Shown one piece after another: positions 56,394-64,000 of a DNA stretch of 64,000 nt. A program made the translations under genes and the position numbers. Position 1 is the first letter of the stretch. Every line of letters starts with the position of its first letter. Source of the DNA: DATBAT01 sp963824805 (lineage in GTDB: Bacteria; Acidobacteriota; Terriglobia; Terriglobales; Acidobacteriaceae); NCBI GenBank assembly GCA_963824805.1, contig CAWGQZ010000029.1, forward strand, positions 30,604 through 94,603, written 5' to 3'. The notes under the pieces were generated by a model, which did no database searches, was not told where the DNA came from, and saw only the letters and a list, made by a program, of their open reading frames with translations.

Positions 56394-56843
56394 ATGTTCA
56401 CCTCGCGACCCATCGGATTCGTAACCAGCCCATTTAAACATACCAGCGAGATTCCCAAGGGTCTCGGCGCCAAACACGACGCTGACGGAGTACTCGTCAT
56501 CCTGCCTGAATTTGAGGCGGGACTCACCGACATCGAGGGCTTCTCGCACCTCATCGTCATATGGGAGTTCGATCGCTCGCAGGGGTTCGAATTGCTGGGT
56601 TCACCGCCCTCGGACAATCGTCAGCACGGAGTGTTCGCGACCCGGTCTCCGCGGCGCCCGAATCCGATTGCGCTGACAACGGTCGAGTTGCTTCGGCGTC
56701 AAGGGCGTGAGTTGCATGTTCGGGGCGTCGACATGCTGGACGGTACGCCCATTCTTGATATCAAGCCTTACTTGTCCAGCATTCCCTCCGACCAGCTGCG
56801 GCGTGGATGGCTGGATGAAGCGGAGGCCCGCCAGAGGAAATGA
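56394..56843 (+). CDS. trmO: tRNA (t6A37) N6-methyltransferase TrmO-like
   Basis: 149-aa beta-barrel SAM-dependent methyltransferase (UPF0066/YaeB). PIGFVTSPF at the start, SRGFSHLIVIWEFDRS-like GFSHLIVIWEFDRS, the diagnostic GVFATRSPRRPNPIALTTV, and DMLDGTPILDIKPYL occur in order. Methylates t6A37 in some tRNA-Thr; the C-terminal domain of E. coli TrmO is absent, as in short archaeal-type members. Confidence 0.9.
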   Translation: MFTSRPIGFVTSPFKHTSEIPKGLGAKHDADGVLVILPEFEAGLTDIEGFSHLIVIWEFDRSQGFELLGSPPSDNRQHGVFATRSPRRPNPIALTTVELLRRQGRELHVRGVDMLDGTPILDIKPYLSSIPSDQLRRGWLDEAEARQRK

Positions 56844-56859
56844 TCGCCAACAGAGCACC

Positions 56860-57393
56860 TCAACCCTTCGACCAGGGAGGCGCCACTCCCGTCATGCGCG
56901 CGTAGGCGATCAGTTGTCCCATGTGCTCATTGGCGTGAACGATGATGCGAAGATACATGCCATCCACCGACGCGTCACGATCGGCCACATGAACTTTGCG
57001 CTCCAGGTCTTTGGGCTTAGCCGCTAAGTGAGCCTCTTTTACCGCGTCCAGCGAACGCTTCAGCCAAGTGATGACGTCGGCCTTCGCGGTCACGGTTTTC
57101 TCGGTGTCTTCTTTGATGTCCGCCGGCATCTTCGGACCGGTAATGCCCAGCAGATAGAAATTCGCAATCGCGATGTGCATATACACTTCGCTGGTGGAGC
57201 GCACTCCCGGTGCTGGACGCCATGAGAACTTATCCGCCGGCGTGGCTTCGGCCAGCGCGATCAACTGCTGCGAGACGTGCAGCCACTCGCCGTCGTAACC
57301 CTGCCAGATTCCTTCCGGAGCTTTTTGCGCGGAAAGAGTGACCGTGCTCAGAAGAATTGAGACCAACAACGCTTTCAAACCATTGGCTTTCAT
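56860..57393 (-). CDS. Secreted DinB-family protein
   Basis: About 177 aa. ATG at 57393 with GGAG 9 bases ahead starts a signal peptide (MKANGLKALLVSILLSTVTL, cleaved near SAQ). The rest is a DinB four-helix bundle with three metal-type His: DGEWLHVSQQLIA, YMHIAIANF and VHANEHMGQLIAYARM. DinB-fold proteins are thiol-dependent or metal enzymes; the exported form is common in Acidobacteriota. Confidence 0.82.
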   Translation of the reverse strand: MKANGLKALLVSILLSTVTLSAQKAPEGIWQGYDGEWLHVSQQLIALAEATPADKFSWRPAPGVRSTSEVYMHIAIANFYLLGITGPKMPADIKEDTEKTVTAKADVITWLKRSLDAVKEAHLAAKPKDLERKVHVADRDASVDGMYLRIIVHANEHMGQLIAYARMTGVAPPWSKG

Positions 57394-57555
57394 CGTGCAA
57401 CTCCGTTTAGTTGGAATGTCATTTGCGCATCGCACTTACTGGCGGCTAAGTATAACTCTGCAAGAACCATGGAGTTTGTCATGCTCCCGCTCTAACAACC
57501 TCGAGTAAATCCGGTGCATAATGGACCGGCTCAACTGGAACTCGAGAGGAATAGG

Positions 57556-58326
57556 ATGAACGACCTTCCGCGCTTTGATTTAACAGGGGATGTGGCACTG
57601 GTGACCGGAGCGGCCCGCGGCCTGGGGCGAGCCATAGCCCTGGCGCTGGCCCATGCCGGCGCGGACGTTGCCCTTGGCTTGCGTGACGTGCGCACTGCCA
57701 ACGATTTGGAGCAGGAAATTGCCGCTCTCGGCCGCCGGGTGCTTCCCCTACAGATGGACGCAACCAACCGCGACCAAATCTTCCGAGCCGTAGACGATAC
57801 CGTCGCCCATTTCGGCAGATTGGACGTGCTGGTCAACAATGTCGGAATTGCGCCAGAAAATCTCTTCGAGAATGTGACCGAGAAAGATTTCGACGATACC
57901 CTTGCCGTGAATCTGAAAGGAACATTCCTTGCCAGCCAGGCGGCGGGCCGCGTGATGATCCTCCAAAAACGAGGGCGCATTATCAACATGAGTTCGCAGG
58001 CAGGATTTGCAGCCCTCCCTGGCGAATCCATCTACTGCATGACCAAAGCCGCCATCGCCCACCTGACCAAATGCCTGGCGGTTGAGTGGGGCAAGCACAA
58101 CATCACCGTGAATGCGGTGGCACCTACGTTTATAAAGACCCCCGGAACCGACGAGTTCCTTGCCATCCCCGAAAATCGCGCCGATGTGGTCGAGCGTATC
58201 GCTGCCTTGCACCGCATCGGCGAGCCCATGGAGGTTGCAGGCGCCGTGGTTTTTCTAGCCTCGCCCGCAGCATCTCTGATCACCGGCCACACCCTCCTGA
58301 TCGACGGTGGTTGGACCGCCAGGTAA
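57556..58326 (+). CDS. SDR-family oxidoreductase (FabG-like)
   Basis: 256-aa Rossmann enzyme. TGAARGLGRAIALAL binds NAD(P); LVNNVGIAPEN, MSSQAGFAALPGES and the catalytic YCMTKAA (Tyr-x3-Lys) follow; the C-terminus LITGHTLLIDGGWTAR is typical. ATG 57556 has GAGAGGAATAGG upstream; the in-frame start 42 bases earlier lacks this. Substrate unknown (gluconate- or ketoacyl-type possible). Confidence 0.93.
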   Translation: MNDLPRFDLTGDVALVTGAARGLGRAIALALAHAGADVALGLRDVRTANDLEQEIAALGRRVLPLQMDATNRDQIFRAVDDTVAHFGRLDVLVNNVGIAPENLFENVTEKDFDDTLAVNLKGTFLASQAAGRVMILQKRGRIINMSSQAGFAALPGESIYCMTKAAIAHLTKCLAVEWGKHNITVNAVAPTFIKTPGTDEFLAIPENRADVVERIAALHRIGEPMEVAGAVVFLASPAASLITGHTLLIDGGWTAR

Positions 58327-58687
58327 AGAAGGGACGCACTGGTTCGTGCTTTCGCCTCTGCCGGGTGTTCCGCGCGGAACACATCGTCATCACGAAACCG
58401 GCTAGACAGAAATGTGCTGACAGATAACTATCAGAAAGCAAAGGGGCAAGGCATTGACCGGCGGATCGGCTGCCGAGTGGCCCTCGCTCGCGGGTTGAAG
58501 ACACCCTCCGAGGCGGCGCCCCATCCCGCCTCAAAGAAGGTATTGGAAATCCCTCGGAGAAGAGTACGATGGTGCCGTTCATAAAGTGGCTTCATCCAAG
58601 CGAAGGCAACAGGAAGACGGCAACAACTGTTTTTGTGCGGTGGCCGCCTCGCCGGTTTCCCTTCGTCTCGGTGGAACGGAGGAGCCC
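58327..58687. other. Intergenic stretch, nothing recognised
   Basis: About 360 bases. The plus frame is open upstream of the next gene from 58586, but the strong ribosome-binding site lies at 58678-58684. No other structure supported. Confidence 0.4.
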
Positions 58688-59131
58688 TTGCGTCAGCTAT
58701 ACGAATCCAATCCGCGCCGCAGTTTCTTGACGCTAGCCGTCCTGGCTGGCTGTCTCGCTGTTTCCAGTACTGCGCCCCTCATGGGGCAGAAGGCTAAGGA
58801 ACCCAACTCGCCCAAGTACGACGTTAGCACTGAGTCAAAGATGAAAGGCGTCGTCGAGGAGATCAATCTCCCGCCAAAAGGGAATGAAAAAGAGGTCATT
58901 CATCTAACGGTGAAGGGTGATACAGAAGCCGAAGACATCTATCTGTGCCCCGAGTCTTTCCTCAAGGATATGGGAGTCACCTTCGTCAAAGGTGACAGCA
59001 TCGGCTTCACCGCCTCCAAGGTGAAGCAGAATGGCACAGATCTCCTTTTGGCGCGCGAGGTGGTGAGGGGTAACGAAACTCTGGTTCTGCGTGACGATAA
59101 GGGAGTTCCTGTCTGGACACCCCACCGCTGA
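58688..59131 (+). CDS. Exported protein of unknown function
   Basis: TTG at 58688 preceded by GGAGGAG. A signal peptide (RSFLTLAVLAGCLAVSSTAP) is followed by about 110 residues of beta-rich sequence (MKGVVEEINLPPKGNEKEVI, VKGDTEAEDIYLCPESFLKD, VRGNETLVLRDDKGVPVW). The latter half resembles the OB-like exported domain seen in acidobacterial proteins of unknown role. One Cys only. Confidence 0.7.
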   Translation: MRQLYESNPRRSFLTLAVLAGCLAVSSTAPLMGQKAKEPNSPKYDVSTESKMKGVVEEINLPPKGNEKEVIHLTVKGDTEAEDIYLCPESFLKDMGVTFVKGDSIGFTASKVKQNGTDLLLAREVVRGNETLVLRDDKGVPVWTPHR

Positions 59132-59326
59132 TTGGGCACCATCTGTCCCGGCTTTCGCTGCCAGGTCTCTGCTGTTCGCCCGGCCACTTTCGCCGGAGAT
59201 TTTTGACGGATGAGCCGAGGCACCATCGATTGACGGAGTTCTGTCATATACTTCTTGGCAACAAGTCCAATTGAGCATGCTCCAACCCAGACAAGAAACC
59301 TACAAGCGGAAAGGCGCCACCTGGCA

Positions 59327-59515
59327 ATGGAAGAAATAACAAAGATCGCCGATCAACTGGGACAGGAAGCGGAAACATTCAAAGGGCTCGCTGCCAGCGC
59401 GCAGACTAGCGGCGAGGTGCGACTCCCGCCATCGACCGTCGAAGGCCTTGCCAAGCGGTTCGCACAGATGAGCGAATCATTGAAGAAAATCGCGGCGCAG
59501 CTACCGGCGGCATGA
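59327..59515 (+). CDS. Small helical protein (62 aa)
   Basis: ATG at 59327 begins MEEITKIADQLGQEAETFK; two amphipathic helices rich in Ala, Glu and Lys follow (SGEVRLPPSTVEGLAKRFAQ, SESLKKIAAQLPAA). An earlier in-frame start at 59255 gives a less typical N-terminus. No family recognised. Confidence 0.45.
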   Translation: MEEITKIADQLGQEAETFKGLAASAQTSGEVRLPPSTVEGLAKRFAQMSESLKKIAAQLPAA

Positions 59516-60027
59516 CCAGGGAGAAGCAAGTAACCCGCGCCCAGCTGTTTAGGTCGTGCCCGGAATCGAGGTCCGAAACGGACGTCGATTTTAGTTCAAC
59601 CCTACGAGGCCATGAAAGCGCTGTCGGAGTAACTCGGTGACTTCATCGATAAAAATGAGGATGAGCTTTGCTACTTTTGGGATTTGTCATTATCAGCAAT
59701 CGGTTGCATGGGCCGCCTTGTGCAGATCGGCGCGACAACTCAGATTAATCCCAATAAGGACAAATGGAATCGACCACCTCTTTCCTTCGATTCAACTTTA
59801 TTCTCCAAGGTCTTCTTCCCTATAGCCTGAAAAACTCCTTCAAATTGTTCAACAGGAAGCTTCTTGCTTCTCGCTAAACCGGGCGCGACCGTGATGCTTC
59901 TGTTCTGGTAGGAAATCCGAGATCGGTGCACCTTCGAGTACCAATCTAAGTTCTTCCACGGATTGCTCCTGCAGGATCGCGCCCGGTAGTATCCCCTAAA
60001 CCCCTCACGCATTGGAGAAAATCCTGC
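59516..60027. other. Intergenic stretch, nothing recognised
   Basis: About 510 bases; frames of 60-90 codons on both strands overlap each other without start signals or recognisable products. The right end carries the ribosome-binding site of the next gene. Confidence 0.4.
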
Positions 60028-61098
60028 ATGTCACACGGCCGTAATGCCTTCCCCTATTTCGTTGTGTTTCTATTTCTAACCCTGTTCGCTGCCTTTTCTT
60101 TTGCCGGGGTCAGCGTAAGTAGCCCTACTAACGGTGCGACCGTGGGAACTTCCGTTCACTACGTCGCCACCGCCAGCAGCAGTTGCGCCAAAGGTGTTGC
60201 AGGAGTTGGCATCTATACTGCCGACGACCACCTGGTCCACGTAGACAATGGAAACAAGCTGGACGAAACCATCACCCTGAGCCCGGGAACTTACAGAACT
60301 ACCGTGCAGGAGTGGGACAATTGCGGTGGCACCTCGAAAGTGCAGATTAAGATCATCGTCACCGCCTCCGCCTCCGCACTGCCGGCGAATGCCAGAACCT
60401 TCAACAATCTGCAGGCAGCAAGCGGCTGGCATGGTTATGCCTTGTTACCACCGAATTATCCTCTTTGCACCTGGTGCTCTCCCAGCGGACCAGAAACCAA
60501 GTGGTCGTGGAGCAAAGGAATCAGCTCGCCGTCCTTAAGTGGAAACGCCACCAAAACCACAATCGGTGGCAACAAGGTTTACTCCGACGCGTTTTGGAAC
60601 AACAAGCTGATCGGCGACTTCACCACCCAAGGTTTACACGACGACAGCAAGACCCTTATTCCCTCACTGCACAATTTTGTCTACGACGTGTGGTTTTATG
60701 GGAACAATCTGGAAGTCTCTGAAGCTCTCGAATTTGATCTTAACCAATTCATGCCCGGCAAGGGTTTCATCTGGGGCCACGAATGCCGTATCAAAGGCGG
60801 TCATGAGTGGGACATCTGGGACAACGTAAACGAGCACTGGATCAAGACCGGTATCCCTTGCAGGCCGGTTAGCGGCAAGTGGAATCACCTGGTTCTCAGA
60901 GTGCAACGGACTAGCGATGACAAAGTTTTGTTCAAGACGATCGAACTGAATGGGAACGTGGCAACCCTAAACTACAAAGAAGGCAACCGGGCGAAACCGG
61001 GCTGGTACGGCGTGACCATCAATTACCAAATTGACGGCGACAACCACCAGACGCCTTACACCGTTTACCTCGACAAGTTCAAGTTTAGTTACTGGTAG
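60028..61098 (+). CDS. Secreted protein with N-terminal Ig-like domain
   Basis: 356 aa: a signal peptide (FVVFLFLTLFAAFSFAG), then an Ig-like domain of about 95 residues (VSVSSPTNGATVGTSVHYVA, GVGIYTADDHLVHVDNG, GTYRTTVQEWDNCGG), a short linker, and a C-terminal beta-rich domain of about 230 residues (WDIWDNVNEHWIKTGIPCRP, TPYTVYLDKFKFSYW) of lectin/glucanase-like look. Binding to a polysaccharide is a guess. Two Cys pairs may form disulfides. Confidence 0.75.
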   Translation: MSHGRNAFPYFVVFLFLTLFAAFSFAGVSVSSPTNGATVGTSVHYVATASSSCAKGVAGVGIYTADDHLVHVDNGNKLDETITLSPGTYRTTVQEWDNCGGTSKVQIKIIVTASASALPANARTFNNLQAASGWHGYALLPPNYPLCTWCSPSGPETKWSWSKGISSPSLSGNATKTTIGGNKVYSDAFWNNKLIGDFTTQGLHDDSKTLIPSLHNFVYDVWFYGNNLEVSEALEFDLNQFMPGKGFIWGHECRIKGGHEWDIWDNVNEHWIKTGIPCRPVSGKWNHLVLRVQRTSDDKVLFKTIELNGNVATLNYKEGNRAKPGWYGVTINYQIDGDNHQTPYTVYLDKFKFSYW

Positions 61099-61255
61099 AC
61101 CAGCGCTAAATTAACTTCATGGTTCCGGAAGCGACTGAGTGACGGACTCTCGAACATGGCGATAGAGACCGTGGTGCTCACCAGGACGAGAAACCAGTTA
61201 ACTGGATGCGAGCGGCTCGGTTCTTTTGTTGCGGCAATGTGGATAGTCTGCGGGG

Positions 61256-61284
61256 GAAAAAGACCCCTCGGCGAACCGAAGGGC
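61256..61284 (-). terminator. Intrinsic terminator with UUCG loop
   Basis: On the minus strand CCCTTCGG and CCGAGGGG pair (one G-U) around a TTCG tetraloop, followed by TCTTTTTCC. It lies 18 bases after the stop of the glycine-zipper protein and is a canonical terminator. Confidence 0.7.
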
Positions 61285-61301
61285 CAGACCCTATTTGCGT
61301 G

Positions 61302-61865
61302 CTAGCTAGCTCGTGGCATTGGTTTATCGGTCTTGGAGAAATCCGCACTCGCCTCGCCGGTGGAGGAAACATCGTCCGCTCCGGTGCGCTCCAATATTTC
61401 CTTCGCTTTCTTCGTCCAGTCTGAACTATCACAGTGAACGGAGAGCAGAATTCCACCTTCTTTTACACGACCCTCATAGCGCTTGGCTTCGTATTCGGGG
61501 ATACCCATTCCAACTAACGCACCCGTGAGTCCACCAACTGTGCCTCCCACACCAGCGCCTGCCAAAGCCGCCATAATGGGCCCTGCAGCGATGAGGGGGC
61601 CTACACCGGGGATCGCTAGCGCACCGATACCAGCGAGCCAGCCGAGTGTGCCACCAACGATTGCGCCTGTCCCGGCTCCTGTAGCAGCTCCTTCTGGTGC
61701 CTTTGTGTTCTTCTCGTGAGCGAAATCTTTCGTGCCTTCGTTTTCAGGTAGCAGTGCCGAGATGTCGGTATTGCGGAAGCCTGCCGTCTTGAGAGCATCG
61801 ACGGCTTGCTCGGCTCCTACCTGCGTCTTGTAGATTCCAAATGCAGCTGTGTTCTTCCCTGCCAT
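61302..61865 (-). CDS. Stress-type protein with glycine-zipper segment
   Basis: 187 aa. An N-terminal alpha/beta domain of about 40 residues (FGIYKTQVGAEQAVDALKTA, FRNTDISALLPENEG) resembles the YflT/general stress protein 17M domain; a Gly/Ala-rich hydrophobic stretch (residues 60-118, GAIVGGTLGWLAGIGALA type) follows; then VKEGGILLSVHC and a helical tail. AAGGAG precedes ATG 61865. Its neighbour is a BON protein, and both kinds are common in envelope-stress regions. Confidence 0.78.
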   Translation of the reverse strand: MAGKNTAAFGIYKTQVGAEQAVDALKTAGFRNTDISALLPENEGTKDFAHEKNTKAPEGAATGAGTGAIVGGTLGWLAGIGALAIPGVGPLIAAGPIMAALAGAGVGGTVGGLTGALVGMGIPEYEAKRYEGRVKEGGILLSVHCDSSDWTKKAKEILERTGADDVSSTGEASADFSKTDKPMPRAS

Positions 61866-61886
61866 AGTGAAGCTCCTTTTGTGGGA

Positions 61887-62276
61887 TTAGTTTCTATCTT
61901 TGGGTGAAACTTCAAGTTGGTCGGTGACCTTGCCGTCTCCGGCAATGGCGGCGGCCTTCGCAACGATTGCTTGTTTCTCTTCATCGGAGCGAACGGGGCC
62001 TTTTAAGGTCACGGTGCCATTCTTAACGATGACCTTTATGTTGTGGGCATACGTCGATAAGGAATCGTCTTTGACGATAGTCTGCCGAATCTGCTTTGCA
62101 AGATCACGATCCGATGTATGTTCTGATTGCTGGTCAGCCGTTCGTTCGGAGGGCTGTCGATCCCGTTCATTTACTTTTGTGTTGTCCGGTGCAGTCTGAC
62201 TGGGAACGTCCTGAGCTATGGAACCCAAGCACGCCAGTAGAAAGAACGCCAGTGTTCCAATTACCATCCTCTTCAA
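61887..62276 (-). CDS. Exported BON-domain protein
   Basis: TTG start at 62276, with AAGGAG 7 bases ahead (ATG three codons on is the alternative). Signal peptide LKRMVIGTLAFFLLACLGSI, a polar Gln/Arg/Asp linker, then one BON domain (about 65 residues): IRQTIVKDDSLSTYAHNIKV, VKNGTVTLKGPVRSDEEKQA, VTDQLEV. OsmY-like proteins act in the periplasm under stress. Short gap of 21 bases to the next gene, so the two are probably one transcript. Confidence 0.85.
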   Translation of the reverse strand: MKRMVIGTLAFFLLACLGSIAQDVPSQTAPDNTKVNERDRQPSERTADQQSEHTSDRDLAKQIRQTIVKDDSLSTYAHNIKVIVKNGTVTLKGPVRSDEEKQAIVAKAAAIAGDGKVTDQLEVSPKDRN

Positions 62277-62604
62277 TTTGTGCTCCTTTCTGTAGCCCAT
62301 AGACAATCTCATGCGCTCGCTTCGAACAGAATCGGGCGAGTGGGGCATATTGATGGATGGTTTCCTGTATTTCGCGAGAGTGCAGGATGAAATGGTGTTC
62401 TGCGATGATTGGCAGCGCCTGCTAAAGCAAGTCTTAGGTCGTAGTGCGAAAGGTCTGGTGCAAGGCAGCACATCTTGCCACCAGCGGGCTCCTGTAGTCC
62501 ACTCGCCCGGTTGATTTACCGATCCGCAGAATCTCTGGCAAATCCTTCGGTCATTGTCTATCGATGAGACAACTAGCGGATTAGCCACAGCCCAAACATC
62601 GATG
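62277..62604. other. Intergenic stretch, nothing recognised
   Basis: About 330 bases between the sensor kinase stop and the BON gene on the same strand. Likely BON promoter region; I could not place promoter boxes. Confidence 0.35.
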
Positions 62605-64000
62605 TCAACAATTGATCGGTGACGTCTTCCAAGGGATTTTCGCCATCACTGTGGTGCCCTTCTCACTGGAAACGATCTCCAAGCTCCCGCCGAACTGAGC
62701 CACCCGTTCTTTCATACCCCGCAACCCGACGCCCGCCGCTTTCCCAGCAGTGAACCCTCTGCCGGAGTCAGAAACTTCAACCCGGATTTCGTCGCAAGAG
62801 CGGGTCAACCGAATTTGTCCGATCTTGCTGCCGGAATGGCGATGAATGTTGGTAAGGCATTCCTGAACTATACGGAAAAGTGCGGTCTCAAGATCAATGG
62901 ACAGCCTTCCAAATTCTTCCGGTGTGACGAGTTTCATCTTGATCCCCGCACGTTCTGAAAAGCCCTCCAGGTATTCGCTGAGAGCCGATGCAAGTCCCGA
63001 TTCGTCCAGCAATGGAGGATGCAGCAGGTGAGACGCAATTCGGATTTCCTTGATGGTTTGCTGAACCAGATCTGCGGCTTCGGAAAGAGCCTCGGCAGCC
63101 CGAGGGCTCATGTCGCTTGTCTGCTGATTAACCAACGACAAATCTATTGAGACTGCAGTGAGCAGTTGCCCAGCGCTGTCATGCAGGTCACGAGCAATGC
63201 GCCGTCGCTCCATATCTTGAGATTTCATGAGCCGCCCTGAAAGGTCATGCAGTTCCGAGTTTCTCTTCTCAAGTTCCTCGGTGCGCGCCTGCACTTGGGT
63301 GTCGAGCGCCGCCGCCAGCGTTCGATAACGTGCTTCGCTCTCACGCAAGGCTCGCTCCATTTCCTTACGCTGAGTGATGTCCCGAGCAATTTTGGACGCT
63401 CCAATAATCTTCCCTTTGGCATCCCGAACCGGCGAAATGGTGAGCGAAATATCGAGCGATGTCTTGTCCTTATGCACCCGAATGGTGTCGAAGTGTTCGA
63501 TTCGCTCGCCTTGCTTGATTCGTTCGATGATGGTCGTTTCTTCGTTTCTACGATCGACCGGAATAATCAACGAAATGTGCTGGCCAACCGCTTCAGCGGA
63601 CGTATAACCAAATACCCGCTCCGCACCAGCGTTCCAACTGGTTATGACGCCCTCCAGCGTCTTGCTGACGATGGCATCCTCACAGGAATCCACGATTGCG
63701 GCGAGCAAGCCGATAGCTTTATCCGCTCTGAGGCGCAGGGCAGGCAACTCATCCAACAACGACTGGCTGATGCTGTCCCTCGCCTCCGGGTCATTGAGAA
63801 TGCACTCTGCCAGTTCTTCATGTGTCGCCAGCAGCTTGTCGATATCGGCTTCCAGAGCGATCTCGGGATGGGTTTCAGTCCAATAGTGCGCCGCCCGGAC
63901 AAACGCCAGGAACAACAGCAAGTATTGAAGACGAGCCGGCCCAAGTAGTCGCGTCAGTTCCTCAAGACAAGGTAAATAGTCGGAAGTCTTCAAGAACACA
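62605..64000 (-). CDS. PAS-domain sensor histidine kinase, NarL/UhpB type (N-terminus cut by window)
   Basis: At least 464 residues; the frame runs off the window, so the start is unknown. An N-terminal helical part is followed by a PAS domain (VITSWNAGAERVFGYTSAEA), a linker coiled coil, a HisKA_3 phosphoacceptor (RRRIARDLHDSAGQ) and an ATPase domain (N box RIVQECLTNIHRH, G1 DSGRGF, G2 GVGLRGMKERV). Soluble as far as seen. The cognate LuxR-type regulator is not in the window. Confidence 0.9.
   Translation of the reverse strand, partial: VFLKTSDYLPCLEELTRLLGPARLQYLLLFLAFVRAAHYWTETHPEIALEADIDKLLATHEELAECILNDPEARDSISQSLLDELPALRLRADKAIGLLAAIVDSCEDAIVSKTLEGVITSWNAGAERVFGYTSAEAVGQHISLIIPVDRRNEETTIIERIKQGERIEHFDTIRVHKDKTSLDISLTISPVRDAKGKIIGASKIARDITQRKEMERALRESEARYRTLAAALDTQVQARTEELEKRNSELHDLSGRLMKSQDMERRRIARDLHDSAGQLLTAVSIDLSLVNQQTSDMSPRAAEALSEAADLVQQTIKEIRIASHLLHPPLLDESGLASALSEYLEGFSERAGIKMKLVTPEEFGRLSIDLETALFRIVQECLTNIHRHSGSKIGQIRLTRSCDEIRVEVSDSGRGFTAGKAAGVGLRGMKERVAQFGGSLEIVSSEKGTTVMAKIPWKTSPINC

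Overview
The window looks like chromosomal DNA from an Acidobacteriota bacterium (Terriglobia-like). The inference rests on protein style: FG-GAP/UnbV secreted proteins, a DUF481 outer-membrane protein, many very small membrane or basic proteins, and a group 1h-type [NiFe]-hydrogenase locus. No rRNA or other taxonomic marker is present, so this remains an inference. GC content is moderately high and gene density is normal.

Layout. 1-6.1 kb: 3' part of rpiA, a cysteine-desulfurase-like enzyme, a gene-poor kilobase with a diverged tandem repeat, then a minus-strand pyrR-pyrB-pyrC pyrimidine operon. 6.1-14.3 kb (minus): gamma-carbonic anhydrase, FG-GAP/UnbV protein, metallophosphoesterase, and an RND efflux pump with its adaptor. 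14.4-21.7 kb: threonine aldolase, an Ig-like lipoprotein, two small conserved-looking proteins, an electron-transfer-flavoprotein module (etfB, etfA, ETF-quinone oxidoreductase) and a DUF481 protein. 21.8-23 kb: moaA behind a candidate molybdenum-cofactor riboswitch.

23.0-36.0 kb (minus) is the centrepiece: about 13 kb with hypF-hypC-hypD-hypE, then hhyS-hhyL, a NifU-like protein, a 63-aa peptide, four uncharacterised genes in an overlapping chain, a maturation protease, a 36-aa membrane peptide, hypA and hypB. The small subunit has Asp in place of one proximal-cluster Cys (CxGD), the hallmark of group 1h hydrogenases that scavenge trace H2 in air. The locus carries structural genes and a full Ni-Fe(CN)2CO maturation set.

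36-43 kb is an accessory region with small proteins, a lone receiver domain, and a 3.5-kb decayed integrative element flanked by 41-bp direct repeats. The repeats copy the 5' half of tRNA-Ser(UGA), and the element holds a broken tyrosine integrase and a broken phage structural gene. 43-64 kb is ordinary metabolism and repair: an AHL-lactonase-like MBL protein, aldo/keto reductase, MFS transporter, GNAT, TPR protein, beta-propeller lactonase, Nei glycosylase with a large Lhr helicase, TrmO, DinB, SDR, secreted proteins, a BON protein and a truncated sensor kinase.

Six otherwise intact genes (RND pump, etfA, hypF, lhr and two small membrane proteins) each carry one single-base indel, mostly in short homopolymers. 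This pattern fits residual sequencing error better than gene decay, and such genes are given as one restored reading.
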